64,000 nucleotides of DNA from Aggregatibacter actinomycetemcomitans DSM 8324 (GCF_000372365.1 NZ_AQUU01000009.1:42739-106738), one strand, 5' to 3'. Shown: positions 9,933 through 20,242, counted from the first letter of the stretch. A program made the numbers and translations. Notes: generated by a model from the letters alone, not told the origin.

Positions 9933-10563
9933 CGTAAACCTGACACGTCGGCATTTAATCGTGTATTTCACCGGATGGGGTATGACACCATTGGTCATCC
10001 AACATTTAACATTACCGAAAGAACATGATTTGCTGGTTTGTTATGACTATCGGGATTTATCGCTTAATTTTGATTTTTCCTGTTATGAAAGTGTACGCTT
10101 AGTAGCATGGTCTATGGGTGTTTGGGTGGCTGAACATATGATGGGGCAAACACCATTACTTTCCGCCACTGCAATTAATGGCACGGGGCTCCCTATGCAC
10201 AATGAATATGGCATCCCTTGTGCCGTATTTAAAGGCACTTTGGAAGCTTTTGATGAGGTCAATCAACATAAATTTGAACGCCGAATGTGTGGTGACAAAA
10301 GTACATTACTACAATATCAATCGCTGGAAGGGCAGCGTTCAATTGAAGAAACACATGCCGAATTGACCACACTTTATGAAGCATTGTTGACAAACCGGCA
10401 AAATGTCCCTCTGCACTGGACGAAAGCCATTATTGGCACGCAAGATCGTATTTTTCCTGTGCAGAATCAGCGTAATTACTGGCATTCTCGTTGTACGATG
10501 GTTGAAATGCTGGGTGGGCATTATTTGTTCCCATTACTACAAACATGGGCGCAATTATGGTGA
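9913..10563 (+). CDS. bioG: Pimeloyl-ACP methyl ester esterase BioG (DUF452)
   Basis: 216 residues, an alpha/beta hydrolase of the BioG (DUF452) type, which replaces BioH in many Pasteurellaceae and Neisseriaceae. It frees pimeloyl-ACP from its methyl ester to close the BioC-BioH/G route. The motif VAWSMGVW (near 60) carries the nucleophile Ser, YFTGWGM (near 18) forms the oxyanion-loop region, and GGHYLFP near the C-terminus holds the catalytic His. The start overlaps bioF by 20 bases. Its position between bioF and bioC is the strongest support. Confidence 0.9.
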   Translation: MQYQLINVNLTRRHLIVYFTGWGMTPLVIQHLTLPKEHDLLVCYDYRDLSLNFDFSCYESVRLVAWSMGVWVAEHMMGQTPLLSATAINGTGLPMHNEYGIPCAVFKGTLEAFDEVNQHKFERRMCGDKSTLLQYQSLEGQRSIEETHAELTTLYEALLTNRQNVPLHWTKAIIGTQDRIFPVQNQRNYWHSRCTMVEMLGGHYLFPLLQTWAQLW

Positions 10564-11321
10564 TCAAAAAAGAGCGTATAATGCAATGTTTCAATGCCGC
10601 ATTAGAAACCTATGAAAAAAATGCCATTGCTCAACAACATATTGCCAATGATTTATTGAAATTATTATTGGAAAAAGGTGGAAGCCGTTTTCATCGAGTG
10701 CTGGAAATTGGTTGCGGCACAGGTAATTTTACCCGTTTATTGATGCAAAATATTGAGGCAGAGCATTGGGATTGTAATGATTTGTGCGATGTTTCCGCTC
10801 AATTAATGCAGAATCTGCCACTTCGGAACTATAATTTTTACCAAGGATGTGGCGAATCTTTGGTCTTATCTGCTCAATATGATTTGATCGTTTCCGCCTC
10901 AACCATTCAATGGTTTTCCGATCCATTGGCTTTTTTGTACCGATGTTCGACACACTTAATACCAAACAGTATGATTTTATTGAGTACATTTGCGCCGACG
11001 AATTTGCCTGAAATCAGGGCACTAAGCCAAATCGGTTTGGATTACCCTAATCTGGCACAATGGCGGGAAACATTAATGGCGAATTTTCATATTATTCACT
11101 TATCCCAAAAGGAAATTCGGCTAGAATTTGATTCCGCACTTTCAGTGCTGAGACATTTAAAAGATACCGGCGTCACAGCAACGAATAATCGAATTTGGAA
11201 TCGTGAGAAAGTTGCTCGCTTTTGTGAGCAATATCATCAACATTACATCAATGAACAGGGTAAAGTTTCATTAACTTATGTGCCGATCTTCATGTTGGCA
11301 CGAAAAAAAGAGAATGCATAA
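10557..11321 (+). CDS. bioC: Malonyl-ACP O-methyltransferase BioC
   Basis: 254 residues from the ATG at 10557, which overlaps the bioG stop; an in-frame upstream ATG at 10545 would add four residues. BioC methylates malonyl-ACP with SAM so that fatty-acid synthesis can elongate it to pimeloyl methyl ester. The Rossmann motif I region is VLEIGCGTGNFTRLL (near 44), followed by WDCNDLCD and the ASTIQWFSDP segment typical of BioC. The stop overlaps the bioD ATG by one base (TAATG). Confidence 0.9.
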   Translation: MVIKKERIMQCFNAALETYEKNAIAQQHIANDLLKLLLEKGGSRFHRVLEIGCGTGNFTRLLMQNIEAEHWDCNDLCDVSAQLMQNLPLRNYNFYQGCGESLVLSAQYDLIVSASTIQWFSDPLAFLYRCSTHLIPNSMILLSTFAPTNLPEIRALSQIGLDYPNLAQWRETLMANFHIIHLSQKEIRLEFDSALSVLRHLKDTGVTATNNRIWNREKVARFCEQYHQHYINEQGKVSLTYVPIFMLARKKENA

Positions 11322-11957
11322 TGGGAAAAGTATTGTTTGTTTCAGGCATTGATACCGATATTGGCAAATCCGTTGCCACAGGTTATTACGCTAGATACTC
11401 AATTGGGGTATTCGGTAATCACTCAGAAAATGGTGCAAACAGGTTGTTGCGATATTTCATCAGATATTTTAATTCACCGCAAAATTCAAGGTGTTGAATT
11501 AGCAGATGAAGATCGCAAAGGGGAAACCTGCTGCTATTTATTTGATTATCCTTGTTCACCCTATTTAGCTGCATGTTTGCAAAATACCTATATTGATGAA
11601 AAAACGATTGAAAAATACACCGCACTCTTAGCGCAAAAATATGATTATGTTTTGCTGGAAGGAGCAGGCGGTTTGATGGTCCCTTATGCCGAGGGAAAGA
11701 CAACCTTGGATTATATTACGGCACATAATTATCCGTTAATCTTGGTGACTTCCGGTAGATTGGGTAGCATTAATCATACATTGCTCAGTTTAGAAGTATG
11801 CGCGCATCAAAATATTAACGTGGATACATTGATTTATAATCTTTATCCGCCTACGGATAAATTGATTACACAAGATACGCAACAATATTTCAAAAGCTAT
11901 TTAGCCAAACGCTTTCCGACGACAAAATTTATGTTGATGCAAAAAATTGATTTTTAG
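11321..11957 (+). pseudogene. bioD: Dethiobiotin synthetase, frameshifted near the N-terminus
   Basis: BioD closes the ureido ring to form dethiobiotin. From 11321 the frame reads MGKVLFVSGIDTDIGKSVATGYYAR, a good P-loop start, then loses homology after about 11396. Another frame resumes with LGYSVITQKMVQTGCCDIS by about 11405 and continues to the stop at 11957, with HRKIQGVELADED, LLEGAGGLMVPYAEG and LGSINHTLLSLE. The shift equals one inserted or two deleted bases. A start inside the second frame would lack the ATP-binding P-loop, so it should be inactive. Together with bioA, two of the five genes are broken. Confidence 0.88.
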
Positions 11958-12028
11958 CATTGATTTTCATGTTTATAACAATAATTTCCTTTGACTATTT
12001 TATTCCCAAAGAGTAATATGCGCTCCCT

Positions 12029-12553
12029 ATGCAAAAGGTAAAGCTACCCCTAACTGTTGATCCGGTAAAAGACGCGCAACGAAGATTGGATTATCAGGGT
12101 TATTACTCCGTTAATCAATTAAGCCGCCTTGCCGAATCGGTCAGTAAAGTGCTCAGCGATGCACAGGTTACATTATCGTTCTTTATTGATCCGCAAAAAT
12201 TAGTTGTTATGCAAGGTCATGCCTGCGTTGATGTCAAGTTGACTTGTCACCGTTGTGGTGAACCGTTTACACAAACCGTTGATTGTGAATTTTGCTACAG
12301 TCCGGTAGCTAGTTTTGATCAAATTTATGTATTGCCGGAGATCTATGAGCCAATTGAATTCAATGAATTCGGTGAAATAGATTTACTCGGTGCGATTGAA
12401 GATGAACTCATTTTAAGTTTGCCGATTGTACCAATGCATTCATCTGAACACTGTGAAGTGTCCGTGGCGGAACAGGTTTTTGGCGAATTGCCGCAAGAGC
12501 TGGCGAAAAGACCGAACCCGTTCGCTGTATTAGCTAATTTAAAGCAAAAATAA
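12029..12553 (+). CDS. yceD: YceD family protein (DUF177), 23S rRNA accumulation protein
   Basis: 174 residues, the common length for YceD. It has a conserved Cys pair in [16 protein letters not shown] (near 71-86) and the acidic segment [23 protein letters not shown] (split over ~110-135) seen throughout the family. E. coli YceD is needed for normal 23S rRNA accumulation. It sits directly before rpmF, the near-universal arrangement, with a 16-base gap. Confidence 0.9.
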   Translation: MQKVKLPLTVDPVKDAQRRLDYQGYYSVNQLSRLAESVSKVLSDAQVTLSFFIDPQKLVVMQGHACVDVKLTCHRCGEPFTQTVDCEFCYSPVASFDQIYVLPEIYEPIEFNEFGEIDLLGAIEDELILSLPIVPMHSSEHCEVSVAEQVFGELPQELAKRPNPFAVLANLKQK

Positions 12554-12569
12554 TTTAGGAGTATAGCCA

Positions 12570-12740
12570 ATGGCTGTTCAACAAAATAAAAAATCCCGTT
12601 CACGTCGTGATATGCGTCGTTCTCATGATGCGTTAACCACAGCTGCAGTCTCTGTTGATAAAGCAAGTGGTGAAACTCATTTGCGTCACCATGTAACCGC
12701 TGACGGTTACTATCGTGGTCGTAAAGTGATTAACAAGTAA
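12570..12740 (+). CDS. rpmF: 50S ribosomal protein L32
   Basis: 56 residues starting [20 protein letters not shown], the standard L32 N-terminus, with [18 protein letters not shown] at the C-terminus. The ribosome site TTTAGGAG lies about 10 bases upstream. L32 is a component of the large ribosomal subunit. It is the second gene of the yceD-rpmF-plsX-fab operon, linking ribosome production and lipid synthesis. Confidence 0.97.
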
Positions 12741-12766
12741 TTATCCATTACAGCAAAGGTAATCAC

Positions 12767-13786
12767 TTGAGTCGTCTAACCCTTGCGTTAGATGCGATGG
12801 GCGGGGACATAGGTCCCCGTATTACTATCCCTGCATCCATTTTAGCCTTGGAACGTGATCCAGCGCTTTTCCTCGTATTATTTGGCGATCGCCAACAAAT
12901 TCTTCCGCTTTTATCCGCCGCTTCAAACACTGTTCGTCAACGTTGTGACATCATTCATTGCGCCCGCGTAATTGATAATCGCCAAGGTATTTCCTATGCG
13001 TTACGTCACAGTAAAGATACTTCAATGCGTTTAGCTATTGAAGCGGTACAAAAGGATACCGCGCAGGCTTGTGTCAGTGCCGGCGATACCGCCTTATTAA
13101 TGGGGTTGTCAAAAATTTTATTACAGCCCCTTGAAGGCATTCATCGCCCCGCGCTTATCTCCGCGATTCCGACCATCACCGGTGAACGTACTATCATGCT
13201 TGATTTGGGCGCCAATCTGGAATGTGACGCGGAAAACCTATACCAGTTTGCGCTGATGGGGGCTATTTTTGCCGAGAATACGCTGGATTTGGTTTATCCT
13301 CGCATTGCGTTGTTGAATATCGGTATTGAAGCAGTGAAAGGGTATAAATCCCTGCGTGATGCCGCTGATTTACTGCAAAAAGATACCGCACTTAATTATA
13401 TAGGGTTCATTGAAGGGAACTGCCTGTTAAACGGCATGGCGGATGTGATTGTCAGTGACGGTTTTGCCGGTAATATTGCCTTAAAAACCCTGGAGGGGGC
13501 GGCGAAGAATGTGATTTCCTTACTGAAAAGTGAGAAGAAAAATAGTATATTAAGCACGGTTTTCAGTTGTTTAATTCGGTCTTTATTCAAAGACAGATAC
13601 CAACGACTAAAAAAAATCAACCCCGATCAATATAATGGCGCATCTTTGATTGGTTTGACTTCCGTGGTAGTAAAAAGTCACGGCAGCGCGAACCAAGAAG
13701 CTTTTGCCAATGCCATTGCCGATGCGGCGTTACAAGCCCGTCGTCAAATTCCGCAAAAAATTTTAGCGGGATTAAATAAGAATTAA
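12767..13786 (+). CDS. plsX: Phosphate acyltransferase PlsX
   Basis: 339 residues from a TTG start at 12767, chosen because [16 protein letters not shown] is the expected PlsX N-terminus and an AAAGGT ribosome site lies upstream. PlsX makes acyl-phosphate from acyl-ACP for PlsY in phospholipid synthesis. Family segments seen include [13 protein letters not shown] (near 102), [15 protein letters not shown] (near 144) and [17 protein letters not shown] (near 229). It lies between rpmF and fabH, the usual order. Confidence 0.95.
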   Translation: MSRLTLALDAMGGDIGPRITIPASILALERDPALFLVLFGDRQQILPLLSAASNTVRQRCDIIHCARVIDNRQGISYALRHSKDTSMRLAIEAVQKDTAQACVSAGDTALLMGLSKILLQPLEGIHRPALISAIPTITGERTIMLDLGANLECDAENLYQFALMGAIFAENTLDLVYPRIALLNIGIEAVKGYKSLRDAADLLQKDTALNYIGFIEGNCLLNGMADVIVSDGFAGNIALKTLEGAAKNVISLLKSEKKNSILSTVFSCLIRSLFKDRYQRLKKINPDQYNGASLIGLTSVVVKSHGSANQEAFANAIADAALQARRQIPQKILAGLNKN

Positions 13787-13832
13787 ATATCATAGATTAG
13801 TGAGTTCCCTCACTATTTTTAATGAGATGACT

Positions 13833-14783
13833 ATGTTTAGCAAAATTTTATCTACCGGTAGTTATTTACCTAAAAATATTCGCACCAATGCCGATTTAGA
13901 AAAAATGGTAGATACTTCAGATGAATGGATTGTGACCCGTTCCGGTATTCGCGAACGTCGCATTGCCGATCCGAATGAAACCGTATCAACCATGGGCGTT
14001 AAAGCAGCGAAAAAAGCGATCGAAGCCGCAAACATTGACCCGCAGGAAATCGATCTTGTGTTGGTCGCTACAACCAGCAACTCTCATGCCTATCCGAGCG
14101 CTGCTTGCCAGATTCAGGGGATGCTGGAGATTGATGATGCCATTTCCTTCGACATTGCCGCCGCTTGCACCGGATTTGTGTATGCCTTGGGCGTTGCGGA
14201 TCAATTTATTCGCACCGGTAAAGTAAAAAATGCGCTGGTGGTCGGTTCCGATTTAAACTCCCGCAAATTAGATGAAACGGATCGTAGCACGGTGGTGTTA
14301 TTCGGTGATGGTGCCGGCGCGCTGATTTTACAGGCTTCCGAACAGGAAGGCATTATTTCCACCCATTTGCATGCCTCTGCGGACAAGCACGCCGCCTTGG
14401 TGCTGCCGCAACCGGAACGCGGTGAAGCCAAATCAGGCTATATTGAAATGCAGGGTAACGAAACCTTTAAACTTGCCGTGCGCGAGCTTTCCAATGTAGT
14501 GGAAGAAACCCTTGCCGCCAATAATTTAGATAAAAAAGATATTGATTGGTTAGTGCCTCATCAGGCAAATTTACGTATTATCACGGCGACGGCGAAAAAA
14601 CTGGAAATGGATATGTCGCAAGTGGTGGTGACGCTGGATCGTTATGCCAATAACAGTGCGGCAACGGTGCCGGTGGCGCTGGATGAAGCGGTGCGTGACG
14701 GACGTATTCAACGCGGGCAGCTGCTCCTGCTGGAAGCCTTCGGCGGTGGTTGGACTTGGGGATCCGCCCTGGTTAGGTTTTAA
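13833..14783 (+). CDS. fabH: 3-oxoacyl-[ACP] synthase III (KAS III)
   Basis: 316 residues from the ATG at 13833 ([15 protein letters not shown]), the usual FabH length and start; an upstream GTG at 13800 would add 11 unrelated residues. FabH starts fatty-acid synthesis by condensing acetyl-CoA with malonyl-ACP. The catalytic triad is visible: Cys in [12 protein letters not shown] (near 112), His in VPHQANLRI (near 244) and Asn in [17 protein letters not shown] (near 274). Confidence 0.97.
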   Translation: MFSKILSTGSYLPKNIRTNADLEKMVDTSDEWIVTRSGIRERRIADPNETVSTMGVKAAKKAIEAANIDPQEIDLVLVATTSNSHAYPSAACQIQGMLEIDDAISFDIAAACTGFVYALGVADQFIRTGKVKNALVVGSDLNSRKLDETDRSTVVLFGDGAGALILQASEQEGIISTHLHASADKHAALVLPQPERGEAKSGYIEMQGNETFKLAVRELSNVVEETLAANNLDKKDIDWLVPHQANLRIITATAKKLEMDMSQVVVTLDRYANNSAATVPVALDEAVRDGRIQRGQLLLLEAFGGGWTWGSALVRF

Positions 14784-14807
14784 TAATGAAGATTTAATGA
14801 ATTTTAT

Positions 14808-14856
14808 GACCGCACTTTTTAGGTATTGATGCGGATTGACACTTTAAAGTGCGGTC
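14808..14856. terminator. Paired-USS hairpin between fabH and fabD
   Basis: Arms GACCGCACTTT (14808-14818) and AAAGTGCGGTC (14846-14856) are exact complements, 11 bp, with a 27-base loop. There is no long T-tract after the second arm on the plus strand. It lies inside the fab operon, so it may act as a partial terminator or only as a DNA-uptake site. Confidence 0.5.
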
Positions 14857-14889
14857 GGTTTTTCTCACATTTTTAAGTAGGAAAAAAGT

Positions 14890-15828
14890 ATGAAAAAATT
14901 TGCAATGGTTTTCCCGGGACAAGGCTCTCAAGCCGTGGGTATGCTTGCCGAATTGGCGGTGGAATATCCTGTGGTGCAAGACACTTTCAAACGGGCATCC
15001 GAGGCGTTGGGCTATGATTTATGGCAATTGGTACAACAAGGTCCGGCAGAAGAGTTGAATAAAACCTGGCAAACCCAGCCTTCGCTTTTAGCTGCATCCG
15101 TGGCGATTTATCGCGTGTGGCAGGAAAAATATCCGCAATTAAAACCGGAAGTGATGGCGGGACACAGTTTAGGCGAATATTCCGCGTTAGTATGTGCCGA
15201 TGTGTTGGATTTCCAAGATGCGGTTAAATTGGTGGAATTGCGCGGTAAACTCATGCAACAAGCTGTACCGGAAGGCACCGGCGCCATGTATGCCATTATC
15301 GGGCTAGATAATGAAGCGATTATTAATGCTTGTAAACAGGTGGAACAAGGGGAAGTGGTGTCTGCAGTGAACTTTAATTCACTGGGACAAGTGGTCATTG
15401 CCGGTGCGAAAGCGGCGGTAGAACGTGCGGCAGCATTGTGTAAAGAAGCCGGCGCGAAACGTGCGTTACCGTTAGCGGTGAGCGTGCCTTCCCATTGTGC
15501 ATTAATGAAACCGGCGGCGGATCAATTATCCGTTTCCTTAGAAAGTATTACCTTAAAAGCACCGAGCGTTGCCGTATTAAATAATGTGGACGTGAAAGGG
15601 GAAAGCGAGGCGGAAGCCATTCGTCACGCCTTGGTTCGCCAGCTTTATAGCCCGGTGCGTTGGACTGAAACCGTGCAGAAAATGGCGGGCAACGGCGTGG
15701 AAGTGTTAGTGGAAATCGGTCCGGGCAAAGTGTTAAACGGGCTAACTAAACGTATTGTGGATTCATTGCAGGCGGTTTCGGTGAACGATGTGAAATCCCT
15801 CGATTCAATTGAAGAATTATTCGCATAA
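14890..15828 (+). CDS. fabD: Malonyl-CoA:ACP transacylase
   Basis: 312 residues (E. coli 309). It transfers malonyl groups from CoA to ACP. The start MKKFAMVFPGQGSQAVGML is typical, GHSLGEYSALV (near 90) carries the nucleophile Ser, and SVPSHCALM (near 198) carries the catalytic His. GPGKVLNGLTKRI lies near the C-terminus. It is in the order fabH-fabD-fabG-acpP, as in E. coli. Confidence 0.97.
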   Translation: MKKFAMVFPGQGSQAVGMLAELAVEYPVVQDTFKRASEALGYDLWQLVQQGPAEELNKTWQTQPSLLAASVAIYRVWQEKYPQLKPEVMAGHSLGEYSALVCADVLDFQDAVKLVELRGKLMQQAVPEGTGAMYAIIGLDNEAIINACKQVEQGEVVSAVNFNSLGQVVIAGAKAAVERAAALCKEAGAKRALPLAVSVPSHCALMKPAADQLSVSLESITLKAPSVAVLNNVDVKGESEAEAIRHALVRQLYSPVRWTETVQKMAGNGVEVLVEIGPGKVLNGLTKRIVDSLQAVSVNDVKSLDSIEELFA

Positions 15829-15852
15829 TAATGAGTAAAAAGGAGTAAAACT

Positions 15853-16581
15853 ATGCAGGGCAAAATTGCACTCGTGACAGGCGCAACACGCGGTATCGGT
15901 CGTGCGGTGGCGGAAGAATTGACATCGAAAGGTGCGTTTGTGATCGGCACGGCAACATCTGAAAAAGGCGCGGAAACAATTTCCGCCTATTTAGGTGAAA
16001 AAGGCATAGGATTGGTATTAAACGTTGCCGATCAAGCCTCTATCGAAGGCGTATTGGAGCGCATCAAAAAAGAATTCGGCGACATTGATATTTTAGTCAA
16101 CAACGCCGGGATTACCCGTGACAATCTGTTAATGCGCATGAAAGATGAAGAATGGTTCGATATTTTACAAACCAATTTAAGCTCCGTTTATCATCTTTCC
16201 AAAGCCATGTTACGCAGCATGATGAAAAAACGCTTCGGACGTATCATCAACATCGGTTCCGTCGTAGGTTCCTCCGGTAACCCGGGGCAAAGTAACTACT
16301 GCGCGGCAAAAGCCGGTTTAGTCGGTTTTAGTAAAGCCTTGGCGAAAGAAGTGGCCTCCCGCGGGATTACCGTAAACGTTGTGGCACCGGGCTTTATCGC
16401 AACAGATATGACCGAAGTATTAAGCGAAGAATTAAAAAACAACCTGCTGACCCAAATTCCGGCGGGACGTTTGGGCGAACCGAAAGACATTGCTAAAGCC
16501 GTGGCATTTTTAGCCTCCGACGATGCGGCATACATCAACGGTATAACGTTGCACGTTAATGGCGGAATGTACATGAGCTAG
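15853..16581 (+). CDS. fabG: 3-oxoacyl-[ACP] reductase
   Basis: 242 residues, a short-chain dehydrogenase. The NADPH motif TGATRGIGRAVAEEL is near residue 8, NNAGITRDNLLMRM near 83, the catalytic Ser in INIGSVVGSSGNPGQ near 136, and YCAAKAGLVGFSKAL carries the Tyr and Lys near 149-153. It reduces beta-ketoacyl-ACP in each elongation cycle. It starts 24 bases after fabD with an AAGGAG ribosome site. Confidence 0.97.
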   Translation: MQGKIALVTGATRGIGRAVAEELTSKGAFVIGTATSEKGAETISAYLGEKGIGLVLNVADQASIEGVLERIKKEFGDIDILVNNAGITRDNLLMRMKDEEWFDILQTNLSSVYHLSKAMLRSMMKKRFGRIINIGSVVGSSGNPGQSNYCAAKAGLVGFSKALAKEVASRGITVNVVAPGFIATDMTEVLSEELKNNLLTQIPAGRLGEPKDIAKAVAFLASDDAAYINGITLHVNGGMYMS

Positions 16582-16757
16582 GCGGTATTTGGCGAAAGGT
16601 TACGTGCGGTAAATAGGATAAAAGCAATAGCCAAACGTTCGGCTTAGTGTTAAAATCGCCTCCGCAATGTAACTTGGTTAGGTCGTTCAAGGGTTCGTGA
16701 AAGACGTAACTATTTTTTTTCACTGTATGTCTTTGTGAAAATTCAATGTTTTTTGAG

Positions 16758-16786
16758 GTTTGACCTCTTGCCAAAAACGTTGTAAA
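16758..16786 (+). promoter_or_regulatory. Candidate sigma-70 promoter for acpP
   Basis: In the 273-base fabG-acpP gap, TTGACC is followed after 17 bases by TAAATT, about 70 bases before the acpP start. Separate transcription of acpP is common because ACP is needed in large amounts. This is a motif match only, and the position is approximate. The rest of the gap shows nothing distinct. Confidence 0.45.
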
Positions 16787-16854
16787 TTTTCGGTAAGTAC
16801 ATACACTACTTAACTTATCGCAATGAGCGAAAACTTAAACATAGGAAGAAACAA

Positions 16855-17085
16855 ATGAGCATTGAAGAACGCGTAAAAAAAATCATCGTTGAACAATTAG
16901 GCGTGAAAGAAGAAGATGTAAAACCTGAAGCGTCTTTCGTTGAAGATTTAGGTGCGGATTCTTTAGATACTGTTGAATTGGTGATGGCTTTAGAAGAAGA
17001 ATTCGATATCGAAATTCCGGATGAAGAAGCTGAAAAAATCACAACAGTTCAATCAGCGATTGATTACGTTCAAAACAATCAATAA
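16855..17085 (+). CDS. acpP: Acyl carrier protein
   Basis: 76 acidic residues, starting [17 protein letters not shown]. The phosphopantetheine Ser is in [19 protein letters not shown], near residue 37. It carries acyl chains for fatty-acid, lipid A and (through BioC) pimeloyl synthesis. A good AGGAAG ribosome site precedes the ATG. It ends the fab operon, with a strong terminator 12 bases after the stop. Confidence 0.98.
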   Translation: MSIEERVKKIIVEQLGVKEEDVKPEASFVEDLGADSLDTVELVMALEEEFDIEIPDEEAEKITTVQSAIDYVQNNQ

Positions 17086-17097
17086 TTGATTTGCTAA

Positions 17098-17130
17098 TTT
17101 AGGCGGTTTTCATCACCGCCTAAATTTTTT
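17098..17130 (+). terminator. Rho-independent terminator of acpP
   Basis: A perfect 10-bp stem TTTAGGCGGT (17098-17107) with ACCGCCTAAA (17115-17124), 7-base loop, then TTTTTT. It closes the yceD-to-acpP gene block. Confidence 0.92.
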
Positions 17131-17319
17131 CTGGTAATTCTACATTCCCGCCGTAAAAAACACATTCAAAACCGACCGCACTTTCTGTGCTTTGCTTATT
17201 GAAATTTTCCCTGAAAGCAGTAGACTGGCGCACAATTTTTTAGCCTTGTACACAGCCTAAAAAATCTCTTCTCTTCTAACTTTAAATGTTACCCGTGAGT
17301 AACAGAAGGACAATTCAAA

Positions 17320-18555
17320 ATGACAACAAACGTAAATAGCTATGGCTGGAAAGCCTTGCTGGGTTCCGCCGTGGGTTATGCCATGGACGGTTTCGATCTT
17401 CTCATTCTCGGTTTCATGTTAAGCGCTATTTCCGCCGATTTAGGTTTAACCCCGGCACAGGGCGGTTCTTTGGTCACCTGGACCTTAGTCGGCGCGGTAG
17501 TCGGTGGCATCCTATTCGGTGCGTTAAGTGACAAATACGGGCGCGTACGCGTGCTCATGTGGACGATTATCCTATTCGCCGTGTTCACCGGTTTATGTGC
17601 CTTAGCGCAAGGGTATTGGGATTTGCTCATTTACCGCACCATTGCCGGAATCGGCTTAGGCGGCGAATTCGGTATTGGCATGGCATTGGCGGCAGAAGCC
17701 TGGCCGGCGCGTCATCGCGCCAAAGCGGCATCTTATGTGGCGCTCGGCTGGCAAGTCGGCGTGCTGGGGGCGGCGTTGCTGACACCGGTATTATTACCGC
17801 ATATCGGCTGGCGCGGAATGTTTATGGTGGGCATCTTCCCGGCATTTGTGGCGTGGTATTTACGCGCTCACTTACATGAACCTGAAATTTTTGTGCAAAA
17901 ACAAACCGCACTTTCTGAGCGCAAAGCGGAAAAAAGCGGTTGGTCTTCCAAGTTGGAATCGTTCAAATTACTGGTGAAAGACAAAGCCACCATCAAAATC
18001 AGTTTAGGCGTTGTGGTGCTGACTTCCGTACAAAATTTCGGGTATTACGGCATCATGATTTGGATGCCGAATTTCCTCTCCAATCAACTGGGGTTCAGCT
18101 TAACGAAATCCGGCATTTGGACAGCGGTCACCGTGTGCGGCATGATGGTCGGCATCTGGATTTTCGGACGTTTGGCGGATCATATCGGGCGCAAACCGAG
18201 TTTTCTGTTATTCCAAGCCGGTGCCGTGGTGAGTATTTTCGCCTATTCTCAATTAGCGGACCCGACGGCGATGCTGATTGCCGGCGCATTTTTAGGGATG
18301 TTTGTGAACGGCATGATGGGTGGTTACGGTGCCTTAATGGCGGAAGCCTACCCAACTCAAGCCCGTGCTACCGCACAAAATGTACTATTTAACTTAGGGC
18401 GCGCCGTCGGCGGATTCGGACCGATTGTGGTCGGTGCGATCGTCTGCGCATATTCTTTCCAAACCGCCATTGCCTTATTGGCAGTGATTTATGTGATTGA
18501 TATGTTGGCGACCGTGTTCCTGGTACCGGAATTAAAGGGCAAAGCGTTAAATTAG
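17320..18555 (+). CDS. MFS transporter, aromatic-acid:H+ symporter-like (AAHS)
   Basis: 411 residues with about 12 membrane helices. The MFS A-motif GALSDKYGRVRVLM appears near residue 67 and a second copy, GRLADHIGRKPSFL, near 286, as expected for a duplicated fold. The N-terminal helix carries AMDGFDLLILGFML, the DGYD-type acidic motif of AAHS-family carriers of aromatic or small carboxylic acids. No catabolic genes lie beside it, so the substrate cannot be told. It stands alone between acpP and the convergent rho, with a paired-USS hairpin after it. Confidence 0.8.
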   Translation: MTTNVNSYGWKALLGSAVGYAMDGFDLLILGFMLSAISADLGLTPAQGGSLVTWTLVGAVVGGILFGALSDKYGRVRVLMWTIILFAVFTGLCALAQGYWDLLIYRTIAGIGLGGEFGIGMALAAEAWPARHRAKAASYVALGWQVGVLGAALLTPVLLPHIGWRGMFMVGIFPAFVAWYLRAHLHEPEIFVQKQTALSERKAEKSGWSSKLESFKLLVKDKATIKISLGVVVLTSVQNFGYYGIMIWMPNFLSNQLGFSLTKSGIWTAVTVCGMMVGIWIFGRLADHIGRKPSFLLFQAGAVVSIFAYSQLADPTAMLIAGAFLGMFVNGMMGGYGALMAEAYPTQARATAQNVLFNLGRAVGGFGPIVVGAIVCAYSFQTAIALLAVIYVIDMLATVFLVPELKGKALN

Positions 18556-18561
18556 CAAACT

Positions 18562-18602
18562 AAAGTGCGGTGAGAAAATGATGTGTTTTTTAACCGCACT
18601 TT
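18562..18602. terminator. Paired-USS hairpin between the MFS gene and rho
   Basis: Arms AAAGTGCGGT (18562-18571) and ACCGCACTTT (18593-18602), exact complements with a loop containing AAAATGATGTGTTTTTT. T-runs or A-runs on both sides suit a bidirectional terminator for the two convergent genes. Confidence 0.7.
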
Positions 18603-18679
18603 TTAGACAATAACCTTAAACAAAAAGCCGCTTTTGATGATGTCAAAAGCGACTTTTTCAAGGTAAAGTGCGGTGGGAA

Positions 18680-19942
18680 TTACGAGCGTTTCATAATTTC
18701 AAAAAACTCTTCGTTGGTTTTTGCCACGGCGAGTTTGTCGATAAGGAATTCCATGGCTTCCACTTCGCCCATTGGGTTAAGGATTTTGCGCAGGATCCAC
18801 ATTTTTTGTAACTCGTCAGGGGTAGTAAGCAAGTCTTCTTTACGGGTGCCTGAACGGTTAAAGTCGATTGCCGGGAACACGCGTTTTTCCGCGATTTTAC
18901 GCGAAAGATGCAATTCCATGTTACCGGTGCCTTTAAATTCTTCGAAGATCACTTCGTCCATTTTCGAACCGGTATCCACCAGCGCGGTGGCGATAATGGT
19001 TAAGCTACCGCCTTCTTCTACGTTACGTGCCGCACCAAAAAAGCGTTTTGGGCGATGTAGAGCGTTGGCGTCCACACCACCGGATAAAATTTTGCCGGAA
19101 GCCGGGGTCACGGTGTTGTAAGCGCGCGCTAAACGAGTGATGGAATCGAGTAAAATCACTACGTCTTTTTTGTGTTCGACGGCACGTTTGGCTTTTTCAA
19201 TAACCATTTCCGCCACTTGGACGTGACGGGTCGCCGGTTCGTCGAAGGTGGACGCGATGACTTCGCCTTTCACGGAACGTTGCATTTCCGTTACCTCTTC
19301 CGGACGTTCATCAATCAGCAAGACGATAAGTTCGACATCAGGGTAATTGTGCGTGATACTTTGTGCGATATTTTGCAGCAACATGGTTTTACCCGCTTTT
19401 GGCGGCGCCACGATCAAACCACGCTGACCTTTACCAATCGGGGAGGCCAAATCTAAAATACGGGCGGTTAAATCTTCGGTAGAACCGTTGCCGCGTTCCA
19501 TTCTTAAACGGGAGTTGGCGTGTAATGGGGTTAAGTTTTCGAAAAGGATTTTGCTGCGGGATACTTCCGGTTTGTCGTCGTTGACTTGGTCAACTTTAAG
19601 GAGGGCAAAGTAGCGTTCGCCTTCTTTCGGCGGTCGAATTTTCCCTTCGATTTTGTCCCCGGTCTGTAAATTGAAACGACGAATCTGGCTCGGGCTGACA
19701 TAAATATCATCCGGGCCGGCTAAATAGGAACTGTCGTCGGAACGCAGGAAACCGAAACCGTCCGGCAAAATTTCCAACACGCCGCCGCCGAAAATATCTT
19801 CCCCACCTTTGGCGTGCTGTTTCAAAATCGCAAAAATAATGTCTTGTTTGCGTAAACGGGCTAAATTTTCCAAACCCATTTGGTCTTCGCCCAGTTTCAC
19901 CAGATCGGAAACCGGCATATTTTTAAGTTCTGTAAGATGCAT
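18680..19942 (-). CDS. rho: Transcription termination factor Rho
   Basis: 420 residues (E. coli 419). The N-terminal helical domain [19 protein letters not shown] is followed by the cold-shock-like RNA-binding domain (about 50-125, with GFGFLRS and [12 protein letters not shown]). The RecA-type ATPase core shows Walker [13 protein letters not shown] (near 178) and [16 protein letters not shown] (near 260). C-terminal [14 protein letters not shown] and [14 protein letters not shown] segments complete it. It works as a hexameric RNA translocase. No defects are seen. Confidence 0.98.
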   Translation of the reverse strand: MHLTELKNMPVSDLVKLGEDQMGLENLARLRKQDIIFAILKQHAKGGEDIFGGGVLEILPDGFGFLRSDDSSYLAGPDDIYVSPSQIRRFNLQTGDKIEGKIRPPKEGERYFALLKVDQVNDDKPEVSRSKILFENLTPLHANSRLRMERGNGSTEDLTARILDLASPIGKGQRGLIVAPPKAGKTMLLQNIAQSITHNYPDVELIVLLIDERPEEVTEMQRSVKGEVIASTFDEPATRHVQVAEMVIEKAKRAVEHKKDVVILLDSITRLARAYNTVTPASGKILSGGVDANALHRPKRFFGAARNVEEGGSLTIIATALVDTGSKMDEVIFEEFKGTGNMELHLSRKIAEKRVFPAIDFNRSGTRKEDLLTTPDELQKMWILRKILNPMGEVEAMEFLIDKLAVAKTNEEFFEIMKRS

Positions 19943-20242
19943 AGTTTATTTGAAGTTTGTTTAGAGTTGAATGTTTAAGAAATAAATGAATGGAGGCCAA
20001 TTTGAAATTGGTGCGTAACTTAGCATTAAATTTAGGCACTGTCTAGTTTTTAACGTTTTTTTTCTGTGTTTGTTTGATCCAACCCCGGATTGCAGAAAAG
20101 TGTGGTGTTTTTTGCGGGCGTTTTTCAGGTCCACCTTTAATGTTCGTTTACAAAATTCCCTAAATTTGTTGTGTCTAATTTTTGGGGATTTTCCCTGTTT
20201 GTGCTATGCTTAGCGCCAATTTTTTACGATAAATTTGAGACT
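19943..20242. promoter_or_regulatory. Divergent leader region of rho and rhlB
   Basis: A 300-base non-coding gap between two divergent genes. On the plus strand, TTGGGG (20182-20187) and TATGCT (20205-20210) are 17 bases apart, with a TG extension before the -10, and give a likely rhlB promoter about 33 bases before its ATG. The left part should be the untranslated rho leader; rho is autoregulated through its leader in E. coli, but I cannot see a specific attenuator here. Confidence 0.5.
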
